In this document: positions 17,244-25,386 of the stretch, one piece after another
How the letters are laid out: each line of letters starts with the position of its first letter
Position numbering within the stretch: position 1 is the first letter of the stretch
Assembly: GCA_046347045.1 (NCBI GenBank)
Contig: JAXMGX010000008.1
Location: 1-64,000 of the forward strand
Source: ZC4RG30 sp046347045
GTDB taxonomy: Bacteria > Pseudomonadota > Gammaproteobacteria > Steroidobacterales > Steroidobacteraceae
DNA: 64,000 bases
Reading direction: 5' to 3'
Position numbers and translations under genes: made by a program
Notes under the pieces: generated by a model
What the model saw: the letters and a program-made list of their open reading frames with translations, nothing else
The model's database searches: none
What the model was told of the DNA's origin: nothing

Positions 17244-18569
17244 TCAGGCCAGCTTCGGCAGCCGGGCGTCCACCAGCTGGCGGGCCAGGTCGGAGTCGGC
17301 CGCGGCACCGCGGGCCGTGAGTTCGCCGAGTATCTCCTGCTGGATGCGCGCGCGCTGCAGCACCACCGAGTAGGGGATCTGCGCGTGGAACATCACCATG
17401 GCATAGCGCGGGATGAAATGCCCCGGGAAGCGCCGCTCCAGTTCGAGTTCCAGCCGGCGGTGCTGCTGGTGCAGGGGATCGAGCACGCCGTCGCGCATCT
17501 CGACGTAGTTCTCGAGTGACATGTCGGCGATGGCATTGCCATCGGGGCGGCGCAACGCGCTCAGGCGCTCGAAGGGAGCGGGTTGCCCGTCGGCCAGCAG
17601 CGCATCCAGCGCCACACAGTCCTCGAGCGCGCAGTTCATGCCCTGGCCATGGAAGGGCACGATGGCATGCGCGGCATCGCCTATCAGCAGCAGTTTCTCG
17701 CCGTCGTTCCAGCGCGAACAGCGCACCGTGCCCAGCAGGCCCTCGCGGTGCGCCGCGAATTCCCGGTCGAAGTCGGGCATCACGGCCAGTGCATCGGGGA
17801 ACTCGCGCCGGAAGAACTGGCGCGCGGCGCCGGGGGCGGCCAGCGACTCGAAGCTCACCGGCCCGCGGGACGGCATGAACAGCGTGGCCGTGAAAGTGAA
17901 ATCCGCGTTGGGCAGCGCGATCAGCATGTAGCCGTGCCGCGGCCAGATATGCAGTGCCTCGCGCACGGCCAGCGCGCTGCCGCCCTCGCGCGCCGGGATG
18001 GTGAGTTCCTTGTACGTGTGGTCGAGCAGATCCTCGCGCACCTGCAATCGCCCCAGCGCTGCAAGGCCCTTGCGCAGCGGCGAGCCGGCGCCGTCGGCGC
18101 CGATCACCCGCTGGCCCTCGAGCGTGTATTCGCGCCCCGACTCCTCATCGAGCAACAGCGGCGCGCCCGAGGGCGACAGCCCCAGGCAGCGGCGGCGGAA
18201 ATGCAGGTGGATGCGCGAGTCGGTGCCGGCGCGTTCCACCAGCCGGCGGGTGAGTTCGGCGCGCGAGATGGAGAAGTTGATCTCGCCGGGATTCTGGCCG
18301 TAAGGATTGAACGCCTCGCTGCCATCGGCAAGATGAAGCTGCCGTCCCGGCATCCGCACCAGGCCGGATTCCAGCTCGCGCATCACGCCGGCCTGTTCCA
18401 GCGCACGCATGCCGCGCGCGGCCAGCGCGAGGTTGATGGAGCGGCCGGCCTCGGGCGCGGTGCTGCGCGGATCGCCGCGGCGCTCGTGCAGGTGCACCTC
18501 GTGGCCGCGGCGCGCAAGCAGCAGCGCCAGCACGCAGCCGGAGGGCCCTGCGCCGACGATGTGGATCAT
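17244..18569 (-). CDS. kmo: Kynurenine 3-monooxygenase (FAD-dependent)
   Basis: 441 residues. It hydroxylates L-kynurenine to 3-hydroxykynurenine with NADPH and O2. It has an N-terminal FAD motif (MIHIVGAGPSGC...HLHE), the family block GRSINLALAARGMRAL, GADGAGSPLRKGL and the second FAD motif GDAAHAIVPFHGQGMNCALED. A hydrophobic or amphipathic C-terminal region after residue 390 is shorter than in mitochondrial enzymes. The ATG at 18569 overlaps the kynU stop (ATGA); a longer frame upstream to 18953 is shadow sequence of kynU. It is the last gene in a four-gene kynurenine operon. Confidence 0.96.
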   Translation of the reverse strand: MIHIVGAGPSGCVLALLLARRGHEVHLHERRGDPRSTAPEAGRSINLALAARGMRALEQAGVMRELESGLVRMPGRQLHLADGSEAFNPYGQNPGEINFSISRAELTRRLVERAGTDSRIHLHFRRRCLGLSPSGAPLLLDEESGREYTLEGQRVIGADGAGSPLRKGLAALGRLQVREDLLDHTYKELTIPAREGGSALAVREALHIWPRHGYMLIALPNADFTFTATLFMPSRGPVSFESLAAPGAARQFFRREFPDALAVMPDFDREFAAHREGLLGTVRCSRWNDGEKLLLIGDAAHAIVPFHGQGMNCALEDCVALDALLADGQPAPFERLSALRRPDGNAIADMSLENYVEMRDGVLDPLHQQHRRLELELERRFPGHFIPRYAMVMFHAQIPYSVVLQRARIQQEILGELTARGAAADSDLARQLVDARLPKLA

Positions 18570-19837
18570 CTGCCCTCCAGTGCGGATTCCAGCGAGCGGA
18601 CGAAGCGCGCCACGTCGGCAAAGCTGTTGTAGAGCGGCGCGAAGCCCACACGCAGCACATCCGGCTCGCGCCAGTCTGCGACCACGCCCAGGCGGCCCAG
18701 CGCCTCGAAGGTGCGCCGCCCGGCGTCTCGTCCCGCGGTGAGGCGCAACGAGAGCTGGTTGCCCCGTTGCGCGTCGGCGCGCGGTGTGAGCATCTGCACG
18801 CGGCCGGCGAAGCGCGAATCCAGTTCCGCGAGCAGCAGGGCGATCATGCGTCGCGACTTCTCGCGCAGCGCCTTCATGCCGGCTGCGTCGAACATGGGCA
18901 GCGAGGCCAGCAGCGGCGCGGCGGAAAGAATGGGCGGATTGCTGATCTGCCACGCCGCCGCACCCGGCGCGGGCACGAACTCCGGACCCATCTGGAATCG
19001 CGTGGCCGGATCATGGCCCCACCAGCCGGCAAGACCCGGCAGGTCGGCGCGGCGGTGACGGTGATGAACGAACGCACCTGCGAGAGCGCCCGGCCCGGCG
19101 TTGAGGTACTTGTAGGAACACCACACGGCAAAGTCGACATCCGCATCGTGCAGTGACAGCGGCATGTTGCCGATGGCATGCGCGAGGTCGAAGCCGCACA
19201 GCGCGTTGGCTCGGTGGGCCGCTGCGGCAATGCGGGGAAGGTCGAAGGCGCGGCCGCTGCGGTACTGGACGCCCGGCCACAGCACCAGCGCGATGTCGGC
19301 GCCGCGCCGGACCAGGAGTTCCTCGAGCTGCGATTCGTCGCAGTCTTCCACGCCCGCTGGCGGGGCCAGTTCAATGAGCGCGTCCTGCACATCGAGGCCA
19401 TGCCAGTGGATCTGGCTGGCCACGGCATGCCGGTCGGAGGGGAAGGCGCCGGCCTCGATGACGATGCAGCGGCGCGAACCCCGGGGACGATAGAACGAGG
19501 CCATCAGCAGGTGCAGGTTCACCGACAGCGAATTCATCGCCACCACTTCGTCTTCGTGCGCCCCGGCGAGCCTTGCCAGCGAGGGATTCAACCGTTCGGC
19601 ATACCCGATCCAGTCGCGGCGCGATTCGTGATGGCCGCGCACGCCCAGGCGTGCCCAGTCGTCCAGTTCCTGCTGTACAAGCGCGGGGGCTGCCAGCGGC
19701 ATGAGTCCAAGTGAATGGCCGCAGAGGTACAGCGCTGGCGTGCCATCTGCGGCCTGCGGCATGGCGAATTGAGCGCGAAATCCCGCGAGGCGGTCCTCCT
19801 GGTCGAGGCATGCGGCTGCAGTGGAAATGTCACTCAT
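18566..19837 (-). CDS. kynU: Kynureninase
   Basis: 423-residue PLP enzyme that cleaves 3-hydroxykynurenine to 3-hydroxyanthranilate and alanine. Characteristic blocks are LYLCGHSLGLMP, AMNSLSVNLHLLMASFYRP, EAGAFPSDRHAV, CGFDLAHAIGN and the PLP lysine in WCSYKYLNAGPG. The stop overlaps the kmo start, and the gene begins immediately before the broken formamidase-like gene ends (4-nt overlap at 19834-19837). Both enzymes upstream and downstream of it in the pathway are encoded beside it. Confidence 0.96.
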   Translation of the reverse strand: MSDISTAAACLDQEDRLAGFRAQFAMPQAADGTPALYLCGHSLGLMPLAAPALVQQELDDWARLGVRGHHESRRDWIGYAERLNPSLARLAGAHEDEVVAMNSLSVNLHLLMASFYRPRGSRRCIVIEAGAFPSDRHAVASQIHWHGLDVQDALIELAPPAGVEDCDESQLEELLVRRGADIALVLWPGVQYRSGRAFDLPRIAAAAHRANALCGFDLAHAIGNMPLSLHDADVDFAVWCSYKYLNAGPGALAGAFVHHRHRRADLPGLAGWWGHDPATRFQMGPEFVPAPGAAAWQISNPPILSAAPLLASLPMFDAAGMKALREKSRRMIALLLAELDSRFAGRVQMLTPRADAQRGNQLSLRLTAGRDAGRRTFEALGRLGVVADWREPDVLRVGFAPLYNSFADVARFVRSLESALEGR

Positions 19838-20629
19838 GAGGCCTCCCGGCGCCGCAGCGGAATGTGCAGCGGGCGGCTCGGCACGGCGTCCCCGGAGAAT
19901 GGCGCGAGCTGCAGTTGCAGCGCGCAGGGACCGTCGGTCAGGTGCGCGGGGAATTGCGCCAGTTCGGTGATGGTGCAGCGGGGGCGCGAGGCCTGCGCGC
20001 GGTCGACGCTGTGCGCCGGCAGGCCGAAGAAGATCCGGTGCGCGGTCAGCAATCCTTCATCCTGTGCGCGGTCCACCGAGGGCAGGTCCAGCACCAGGTG
20101 TTCGACGCCACGCGCCAGCAGTTCCTGCGCGAATTGGCGCGAGAGATAGGGCGGATTGCCACCGTCGATGTTTGCGCCGGTGCGCAACAGCAGCGCCGGC
20201 GGCCGGTGTTGCGCAAAGGGCTGCCAGGCGCGCAACAGGGCAGCCCGCGTGATGAGTTCGTCACCGGGCAGTGGAAAGGGGTCGGTGTCTTCGTCGCAAC
20301 CGGCTGCGACCTGCGGCGACACGGTCCAGCAGCAATGCCGGCAGCGGTGACAGCGGAACATACTGCTGCAGCGGCACCTGCTGCACGGTGAGGTGGCCGA
20401 CGCCCTCGGTGTGCGTGCCATTGCAGTGGGGCACCAGCGTGATGCGGCTGCAGTTGCAGCTCGCGCCGCGCACTACCTCGCCCTCGAAGTCGCCCAGGCG
20501 CAGCGGCTGCATCTCGGCGGCCGGCGCACCGAAGTGGCGGGGATGGGGCGCCGAGAAATCCAGTTGCAGTGCCAGTGCCGTGGCCGCGGCGAAATCCAGT
20601 TCCGGCAGGCTTGCGGGCGCCAAGCCCAT
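19834..20629 (-). pseudogene. Cyclase/arylformamidase-like gene split by a frameshift
   Basis: Two adjacent reading frames together make one cyclase-family protein of about 265 residues, the type that includes kynurenine formamidase KynB. The first frame (from ATG 20629) carries the metal motif HCNGTHTEGVGH, a variant of HxGTHxDxxxH, and runs to PALLLDRV before drifting to a stop at 20261. The second frame, open from 20421 to 19834, holds AAGCDEDTDPFP, NPPYLS, LDLPSVDRAQDEG, ITEL and PSRPLHI. A single-base indel near 20299-20322 would rejoin them. It may be a real inactivation or a sequencing error. Context predicts hydrolysis of N-formylkynurenine. Confidence 0.85.
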
Positions 20630-20630
20630 G

Positions 20631-21155
20631 TCAGCCGCGCTTGCGATTGGCCGGTACCGGCGACACGGTGCCGCAGTGCCTGCAGGTGCGGTGTTCCACG
20701 CTGTCGTAGAAGCGCTGGAACACCGGTCCGAACTGTGTCTCGATGTTCGTCAGCTCGAAGAATTCTTCATACAGCTTCTGGTGGCAGTTCTCGCAGTACC
20801 ACTGCAGCCCGTCGCGCTCGCCGGCATGGCGGCGCCGTTCGATGACCAGGCCCACGGTGTCGGGGAAACGCTGCGGGGAGTGCGGCAGGCCGGCGGGCAG
20901 CAGGAACACCTCGCCCTCGCGGATGGGCATGTCGACGATGCGGCCTTCCTGCACCGTGCGCAGCAGCATGTCGCCCTGCAACTGGTAGAAGAATTCTTCG
21001 CCGGGGTCCACATGGAAATCGCTGCGGGCATTGGGCCCGCCGACAACCATGATGATGAAGTCGCCAACTGGATACAGTTGCTTGTTGCCCACTGGCGGCT
21101 TCAGCAGGTGCCGGTGTGATTCGATCCACTTTCTGAAGTCAAAGGGCTGGAGCAT
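20631..21155 (-). CDS. haoA: 3-hydroxyanthranilate 3,4-dioxygenase
   Basis: 174-residue cupin dioxygenase that opens 3-hydroxyanthranilate to the precursor of quinolinate, for NAD synthesis or further catabolism. Catalytic-iron and substrate residues fall in GGPNARSDFHVDPGEEFFYQLQGDM and LPAGLPHSPQRF (two His and a Glu). The C-terminus has two CxxC pairs (CENC and CRHC), the rubredoxin-like second metal site of bacterial enzymes. It is first in the operon haoA, cyclase, kynU, kmo. No tryptophan 2,3-dioxygenase gene is in this window. Confidence 0.95.
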   Translation of the reverse strand: MLQPFDFRKWIESHRHLLKPPVGNKQLYPVGDFIIMVVGGPNARSDFHVDPGEEFFYQLQGDMLLRTVQEGRIVDMPIREGEVFLLPAGLPHSPQRFPDTVGLVIERRRHAGERDGLQWYCENCHQKLYEEFFELTNIETQFGPVFQRFYDSVEHRTCRHCGTVSPVPANRKRG

Positions 21156-21204
21156 GGGGTGGCCTTTGGGTCATGCTGTGCACTTCGGCATTGTAGAGGC
21201 TTCC

Positions 21205-21645
21205 ATGCATCGCAATCGCGCCATCATCCTCGTGGCTGCGGGGCTCCTGGCCTCCAGTGGCTGCGCCACCGTGAAATCCCACTGGCCCTTCGGCCGCGCA
21301 AAGGCGGCTGCGCCCGCGCCGGTGCAGGAACTGGCCGTGGAAGCTGCCGCCGGATCGTCGGTGCTGCAGTTCTGGGAGCGCAACACGCTGGTGATCGATC
21401 TCACCGCCGTGGCCGGCAGCGGAGAGTTGCGTCTGATTCGCGATCCGTCCCGCACCTGGCCGGTACGAGTAGCCATGCGCATGCTGCCCGGTCGCTTCGA
21501 AGAGCTGGAAGTGCAGGGCGCCCAGCGCGTGCTGCTGCCGGTGGCGGCGGGCAACGGGGTTGTTACTGCGGTGCTGCCGGCCGCGACCTACGACAAATCG
21601 ACCATGGCCCTCAGGCTGCGCTGGGGGGCCAGGGCGGATTTCTAG
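21205..21645 (+). CDS. Putative lipoprotein of unknown function
   Basis: 146-residue protein not matched to a family I recognise. The N-terminus is a lipoprotein signal: MHRNR, a hydrophobic stretch, then LASSGC with the lipobox Cys at residue 20. The mature part looks all-beta, with strands such as ERNTLVIDLTAV, GELRLIRD and WPVRVAMRML, and no catalytic motif. The start ATG at 21205 was chosen for the signal sequence. It is divergent from haoA and convergent with the TonB receptor gene. Confidence 0.7.
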   Translation: MHRNRAIILVAAGLLASSGCATVKSHWPFGRAKAAAPAPVQELAVEAAAGSSVLQFWERNTLVIDLTAVAGSGELRLIRDPSRTWPVRVAMRMLPGRFEELEVQGAQRVLLPVAAGNGVVTAVLPAATYDKSTMALRLRWGARADF

Positions 21646-21665
21646 GGCGGAAGATTGCGCGTGGC

Positions 21666-21692
21666 TGGCAGTGGCGCTCAGCGCCACTGCCA
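21666..21692. terminator. Perfect 12-bp hairpin at the end of the TonB receptor gene
   Basis: TGGCAGTGGCGC (21666-21677) pairs perfectly with GCGCCACTGCCA (21681-21692), leaving a 3-nt loop that is exactly the TonB gene stop codon (TCA on this strand). It lies between two convergent genes and could act as a two-way terminator or an RNA-stabilising hairpin. Neither side has a T-run, so classical intrinsic termination is not shown. Confidence 0.5.
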
Positions 21693-23786
21693 CTGGAAGC
21701 CCAGCATCGCCGAACGTTCGGTGCCGCTTTCGTAGAAGCGCTGGTTGCCTTCATTGACGATCACGGAACCGATGTAGCGCTTGTCGAGCAGGTTGTCGAC
21801 GCGCGCGAAGGCGCGCACCGTCGCGCGGCCGAAGGTCAGGTCGTGGCCCGCCTCGAGATTCACCAGCCCATGGCCGGGCGCCGAATCCCTGCCGGTGTCA
21901 TTTGCCACGAGCGAACTGATGCCCGTGAGCTCCACTGCAGCAGACCAGCCGGCGGGCTTCCATTCCAGCCGTAGCTCGCCCTGGCGCTTTGCCACGCCGG
22001 GAATGCGTGAACCCGCTGCCACTGCGACATTGGGCACGGTGCAGCCGGCCACCACGCAGACCAGGAAGCCGGAGCGGAACTGCGCGCTGACCGCAGTGAA
22101 GCTGGCCGACAAATGCAGCGCGTGCGGCAGCGGCACGTCGGCCGAGACCTCGAAGCCCTGGCGGCGCGTGCGGTCGATGTTCTGGTAGCTGCTGCGACCG
22201 CCGGTGTTGCGGGCCACGGCCAGCTCGTTGCGCGTGGCGGCGCGGAACAGCGCAGCCTCGAGTTGTGCGCCATTGGCCGGATGCCACTTCATGCCCAGTT
22301 CGTAGTTGTCGCTGCGGGCCGGGTCGAGATTCAGTGCCAGGCCCGGCTGGCCGTTGGCGCGATAACTGATCTCGTTGAGGGTGGGCGTTTCGAAGCCCTG
22401 GCCAGCCGACACGTACAGCCGCAGCGAATCGGTGGGTCGGAACATCAGGCCCGCCACCGGCATGCTGTCGGTGTAGCGCCGGGCGCCGCTGTCATTGCCA
22501 TTGCCCGTGACGATGTAACGATCGGTAGCCTCGAAGTGCACATCGCTGCGCCGTACGCCGGCCAGCACCGACCAGCGTGGCGTGAACTGCCACCAGAACT
22601 GCGCGAACTGGTCGGAGTTGCTGGCATCGTCGGTTTCATCGCGGCGCAGCGCGCCCTGCACGCCGAAGGTGCTGCCGATGAAGTTCTGGTAGCCGCGGCG
22701 AAGCTGGCGCTGCGCGTCGGCATTGATGCCGGCGGTGAATTCGAAGGCGCGACCGGCGAGGCTGCCTTCGATGGACCAGCGCACGTCGGCGCCGCGGTAG
22801 TCGGTGTCGAGGTCGACCACGCCACCGGCATGCGAGGCGGCATTCTGCGCCGCGGTGGGAATGCCCAGCACCTGGTACGCCTTGCGGTTGCCGGTGTAGC
22901 CCATCACATGCAGCGTCTGTGCCTCGCCGATGCGCTGCTGGAACACCACGCCACCCTGCAACTGTTCCACGCTCTTGCGCGTGTTGAACTGGATCGCCAC
23001 GGGCACCACCTGGCGCGGATTGGCATTCCAGTCGGCGCGCGTGAGTCCCAGCGGATCCTGTGCTTCGGGAATGTCGAGATAGTTGCCCACGATGATCAAC
23101 TGGCGCGTGGCGCCGATGTCGAAACCCAGCCTGGCGTTGACGGAGTCGCGTCGTGCCGCGCTGTGGTCGCGATAGCCATCGGTGTCGAAGCGCGAGGCAG
23201 AAAGGTTGTAGTCCACAGGGCCCAGTGCGCCCAGCGTCTGCGCGCCCAAGGTGCGCGAATCGAAGCTGCCGTAGGTGCCGCGCAGCCGCGAGGGGCCATC
23301 GGCCTGGCCAGCGCGGCTCCACATCTGCACTACGCCACCTGAGGAATTGCCGTACAGCGCCGAGAACGGCCCGCGCATCACCTGGATGCGGTCGGCACCC
23401 AGCGTGCCGAAGTGCGAGAGCTGACCCTGGCCATCGGGCATGGTGGCCGGTACGCCATCGGCATACAACCGGATGCCGCGCACGCCGAAGGTGGCGCGCG
23501 CGCCATAGCCGCGGATGGAAAGCTGCGTGTCCTGCGCATAGTTCTGGCGGTCGAGCGCGGTGACGCCGGGGATGCCGGCCAGCAGTTCGGTGGCGCTGGT
23601 CTGCGATCGGTTGCTGTCGGCGCCGAGTTCGATGGTGCTGACCGAGGCCGGCACATCCACATCGGCCACGGTCCGCAGGCGAGTGGCACTGACATCGATG
23701 GTTTCAAGTTCCGGCTGCGCTTCGGCAGCCTGAAGGGTGCCAGTGAGCAGCAGCGGCAGGGTGAGGGCGAGTTTCTTGCACGACAT
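21678..23786 (-). CDS. TonB-dependent outer-membrane receptor
   Basis: 702 residues. A signal peptide (1-21) is followed by a plug domain (about 30-150) with SVSTIELG, ELLAGIPGVTALDRQN, LSIRGYG, RGIRLYADGVP and RIQVMRGPFSALYGNSSGG. A beta-barrel completes the protein, ending in FQWQWR. The TonB box is probably near ETIDVSATR. The substrate is unknown; the overall pattern resembles the siderophore/vitamin receptor class. The last barrel residues form the hairpin described at the gene end. It stands alone, without a TonB or transport operon nearby. Confidence 0.93.
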   Translation of the reverse strand: MSCKKLALTLPLLLTGTLQAAEAQPELETIDVSATRLRTVADVDVPASVSTIELGADSNRSQTSATELLAGIPGVTALDRQNYAQDTQLSIRGYGARATFGVRGIRLYADGVPATMPDGQGQLSHFGTLGADRIQVMRGPFSALYGNSSGGVVQMWSRAGQADGPSRLRGTYGSFDSRTLGAQTLGALGPVDYNLSASRFDTDGYRDHSAARRDSVNARLGFDIGATRQLIIVGNYLDIPEAQDPLGLTRADWNANPRQVVPVAIQFNTRKSVEQLQGGVVFQQRIGEAQTLHVMGYTGNRKAYQVLGIPTAAQNAASHAGGVVDLDTDYRGADVRWSIEGSLAGRAFEFTAGINADAQRQLRRGYQNFIGSTFGVQGALRRDETDDASNSDQFAQFWWQFTPRWSVLAGVRRSDVHFEATDRYIVTGNGNDSGARRYTDSMPVAGLMFRPTDSLRLYVSAGQGFETPTLNEISYRANGQPGLALNLDPARSDNYELGMKWHPANGAQLEAALFRAATRNELAVARNTGGRSSYQNIDRTRRQGFEVSADVPLPHALHLSASFTAVSAQFRSGFLVCVVAGCTVPNVAVAAGSRIPGVAKRQGELRLEWKPAGWSAAVELTGISSLVANDTGRDSAPGHGLVNLEAGHDLTFGRATVRAFARVDNLLDKRYIGSVIVNEGNQRFYESGTERSAMLGFQWQWR

Positions 23787-23837
23787 GCGGAAGATTCTAG
23801 CCCAGCCTCCCGGCAGTAATCCTCATGGCGGGCAGTT

Positions 23838-24500
23838 CTATTTCTTTCCTCCGGCAGGCGAAATGCTGCCGACGCCATGCAGGGTGGGGACCACACGCTG
23901 CGGATTGCCCGCGTAGGTGATGGAGCCCACGCCGTTGACTTCGGCATTGAGTGTGCCGGAGACCTGAAGATCGAGACTGCCGGCGCCGTTCACGGCCACG
24001 TCGGCGTCGGTGGCGGCAAGCCGGCTGAGATCGGCGCTGCCCGCGCCATCGATGTGCGCAGTCAACCGGCCGATGGTGCCGTTCGCCTCGATGCTGCCGG
24101 CGCCCTGCACGCTGATGTCGAGTTTCTCGCCGGTCACGTCATGCAGGTTGAAATCGCCCGCGCCGTTGATGTTCACGCCATCGAGGGTCGGGGCCTGCAC
24201 CGAGATCCGGGCGGCCGGGCCGCGCTGGAACCAGCGGCGTTCGCGCACCTGCACCACCAGCACTCCGTCGCGTACTTCGGTGCCGGTGGCCTGCAGCACC
24301 TGCTCGCTGCCGGTGATGCTCAGCCCCGGGCCCTTGCCCACCTCCACGTCCATCTGCGCGGCGCCGCGCAGTTCGATGGCGTGGAAGTTGCCGATGCTGC
24401 GGCTTTCGGTGCGCGGTGGACCGCTGTCGGCCGCGCAGCCGGCCAGCAGCGCGAGCAGCGCGATCGGCGGCAGCGCGTCACGCAAGCGTGTGATAGACAT
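23838..24500 (-). CDS. Putative lipoprotein with DUF2807 (auto-transporter adhesin head GIN) domain
   Basis: 220 residues from ATG 24500. A lipoprotein signal ends in LLALLAGC. The mature part is a DUF2807 beta-helix with repeated GAG-centred turns (INGAGDFNLHDV, VQGAGSIEANG, IDGAGSADLSRL, VNGAGSLDLQV, VNGVGSITYAG), as in the GIN adhesin-head family. The role is unknown; such proteins are exported and often membrane-anchored. The start region overlaps the yebC end by about 20 nt, implying co-transcription with yebC. An alternative ATG lies at 24512. Confidence 0.82.
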   Translation of the reverse strand: MSITRLRDALPPIALLALLAGCAADSGPPRTESRSIGNFHAIELRGAAQMDVEVGKGPGLSITGSEQVLQATGTEVRDGVLVVQVRERRWFQRGPAARISVQAPTLDGVNINGAGDFNLHDVTGEKLDISVQGAGSIEANGTIGRLTAHIDGAGSADLSRLAATDADVAVNGAGSLDLQVSGTLNAEVNGVGSITYAGNPQRVVPTLHGVGSISPAGGKK

Positions 24501-25200
24501 TCTGTACGTCATCGTCCTGCTCCAGCTTGTCCAGCAAGGTCATGACTTCGGTGGCCTGGTCGTCCGGCAGCGTGATCGGTGTATTGCAGAGGAACTCATG
24601 CTCGGCCGACAGCGGCGTGATGCCGCGGTCTTCCAGCGCCTTCTGCACTTGGCCGAAATCGTCGAAAGCACAGCGCACCACGATCTGCGGTTCGCCCTTC
24701 TCGCCGGTGCCTTCGCCCATTTCGTCGAGGCCGTGGTCCATCAGGTAGAGCTCCAGGTCGTCCTGGTTGATGCCTTCCGGGTTCAGCCGGAAAACGCCCA
24801 GCTTGCGGAACATGAAGCTGACGCTGCCCGAGCTTGCGAGGTTGCCGTCGAACTTGGTGAAGATGCTGCGCACATTGGCCACGGTGCGCGTGGGATTGTC
24901 GGTGGCGGTTTCCACCAGCACCGCGATGCCATGTGGCGCATAGCCTTCGTAGATCACCTCGGAGTAGTTGGTGGCATCGCGGCCGGTGGCGCGCTTGATG
25001 GCGGCGTCGACCTTGTCCTTGGGCATGTTCACCGCGCGGGCATTCTGGATGACGCGGCGCAGCGCGGGATTGCTGTTGGGGTCGGAACCGCCGGACTTCA
25101 CGGCGATGGTGATGTCCTTGCCGATCTTGGCGAACTGCTTCGCCATGCGATTCCAGCGCGCGAACATCGTGTGCTTGCGGACTTCAAAAATGCGACCCAT
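24478..25200 (-). CDS. yebC: YebC/PmpR family regulator
   Basis: 240-residue YebC family protein; members act as transcriptional regulators or as factors that relieve ribosome stalling. The ATG at 25200 gives the expected length, although it opens GRIFEVRKHTMFARWNRMAKQFAKIGK, where many YebCs open with MAGHSKWANI. This places it in the shorter-signature branch. Conserved blocks are NPALRRVIQNARAVNMPKD, YEGYAPHGIAVLVE, TDNPTRTVANVRSIF and SVSFMF. No ruvC or ruvA genes are adjacent, unlike in E. coli. Confidence 0.93.
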   Translation of the reverse strand: MGRIFEVRKHTMFARWNRMAKQFAKIGKDITIAVKSGGSDPNSNPALRRVIQNARAVNMPKDKVDAAIKRATGRDATNYSEVIYEGYAPHGIAVLVETATDNPTRTVANVRSIFTKFDGNLASSGSVSFMFRKLGVFRLNPEGINQDDLELYLMDHGLDEMGEGTGEKGEPQIVVRCAFDDFGQVQKALEDRGITPLSAEHEFLCNTPITLPDDQATEVMTLLDKLEQDDDVQNVYHTLA

Positions 25201-25386
25201 GAGTGTTCCCGGATAAGTGAAAAGCTGCCGTGGGCATGCTCTGCCTTGGGCATGCGTCCGGATGCGGATTTTGCCGGATTGCTGGCATGAAAGGGGTCTT
25301 TCGGACATGATTGCCCGCCGATCCCAGGGGGCCTTCGAGCGGCTTGCCTTGGGGTCAACCCTCTAATTCAAACCAAGGTTATTGCC

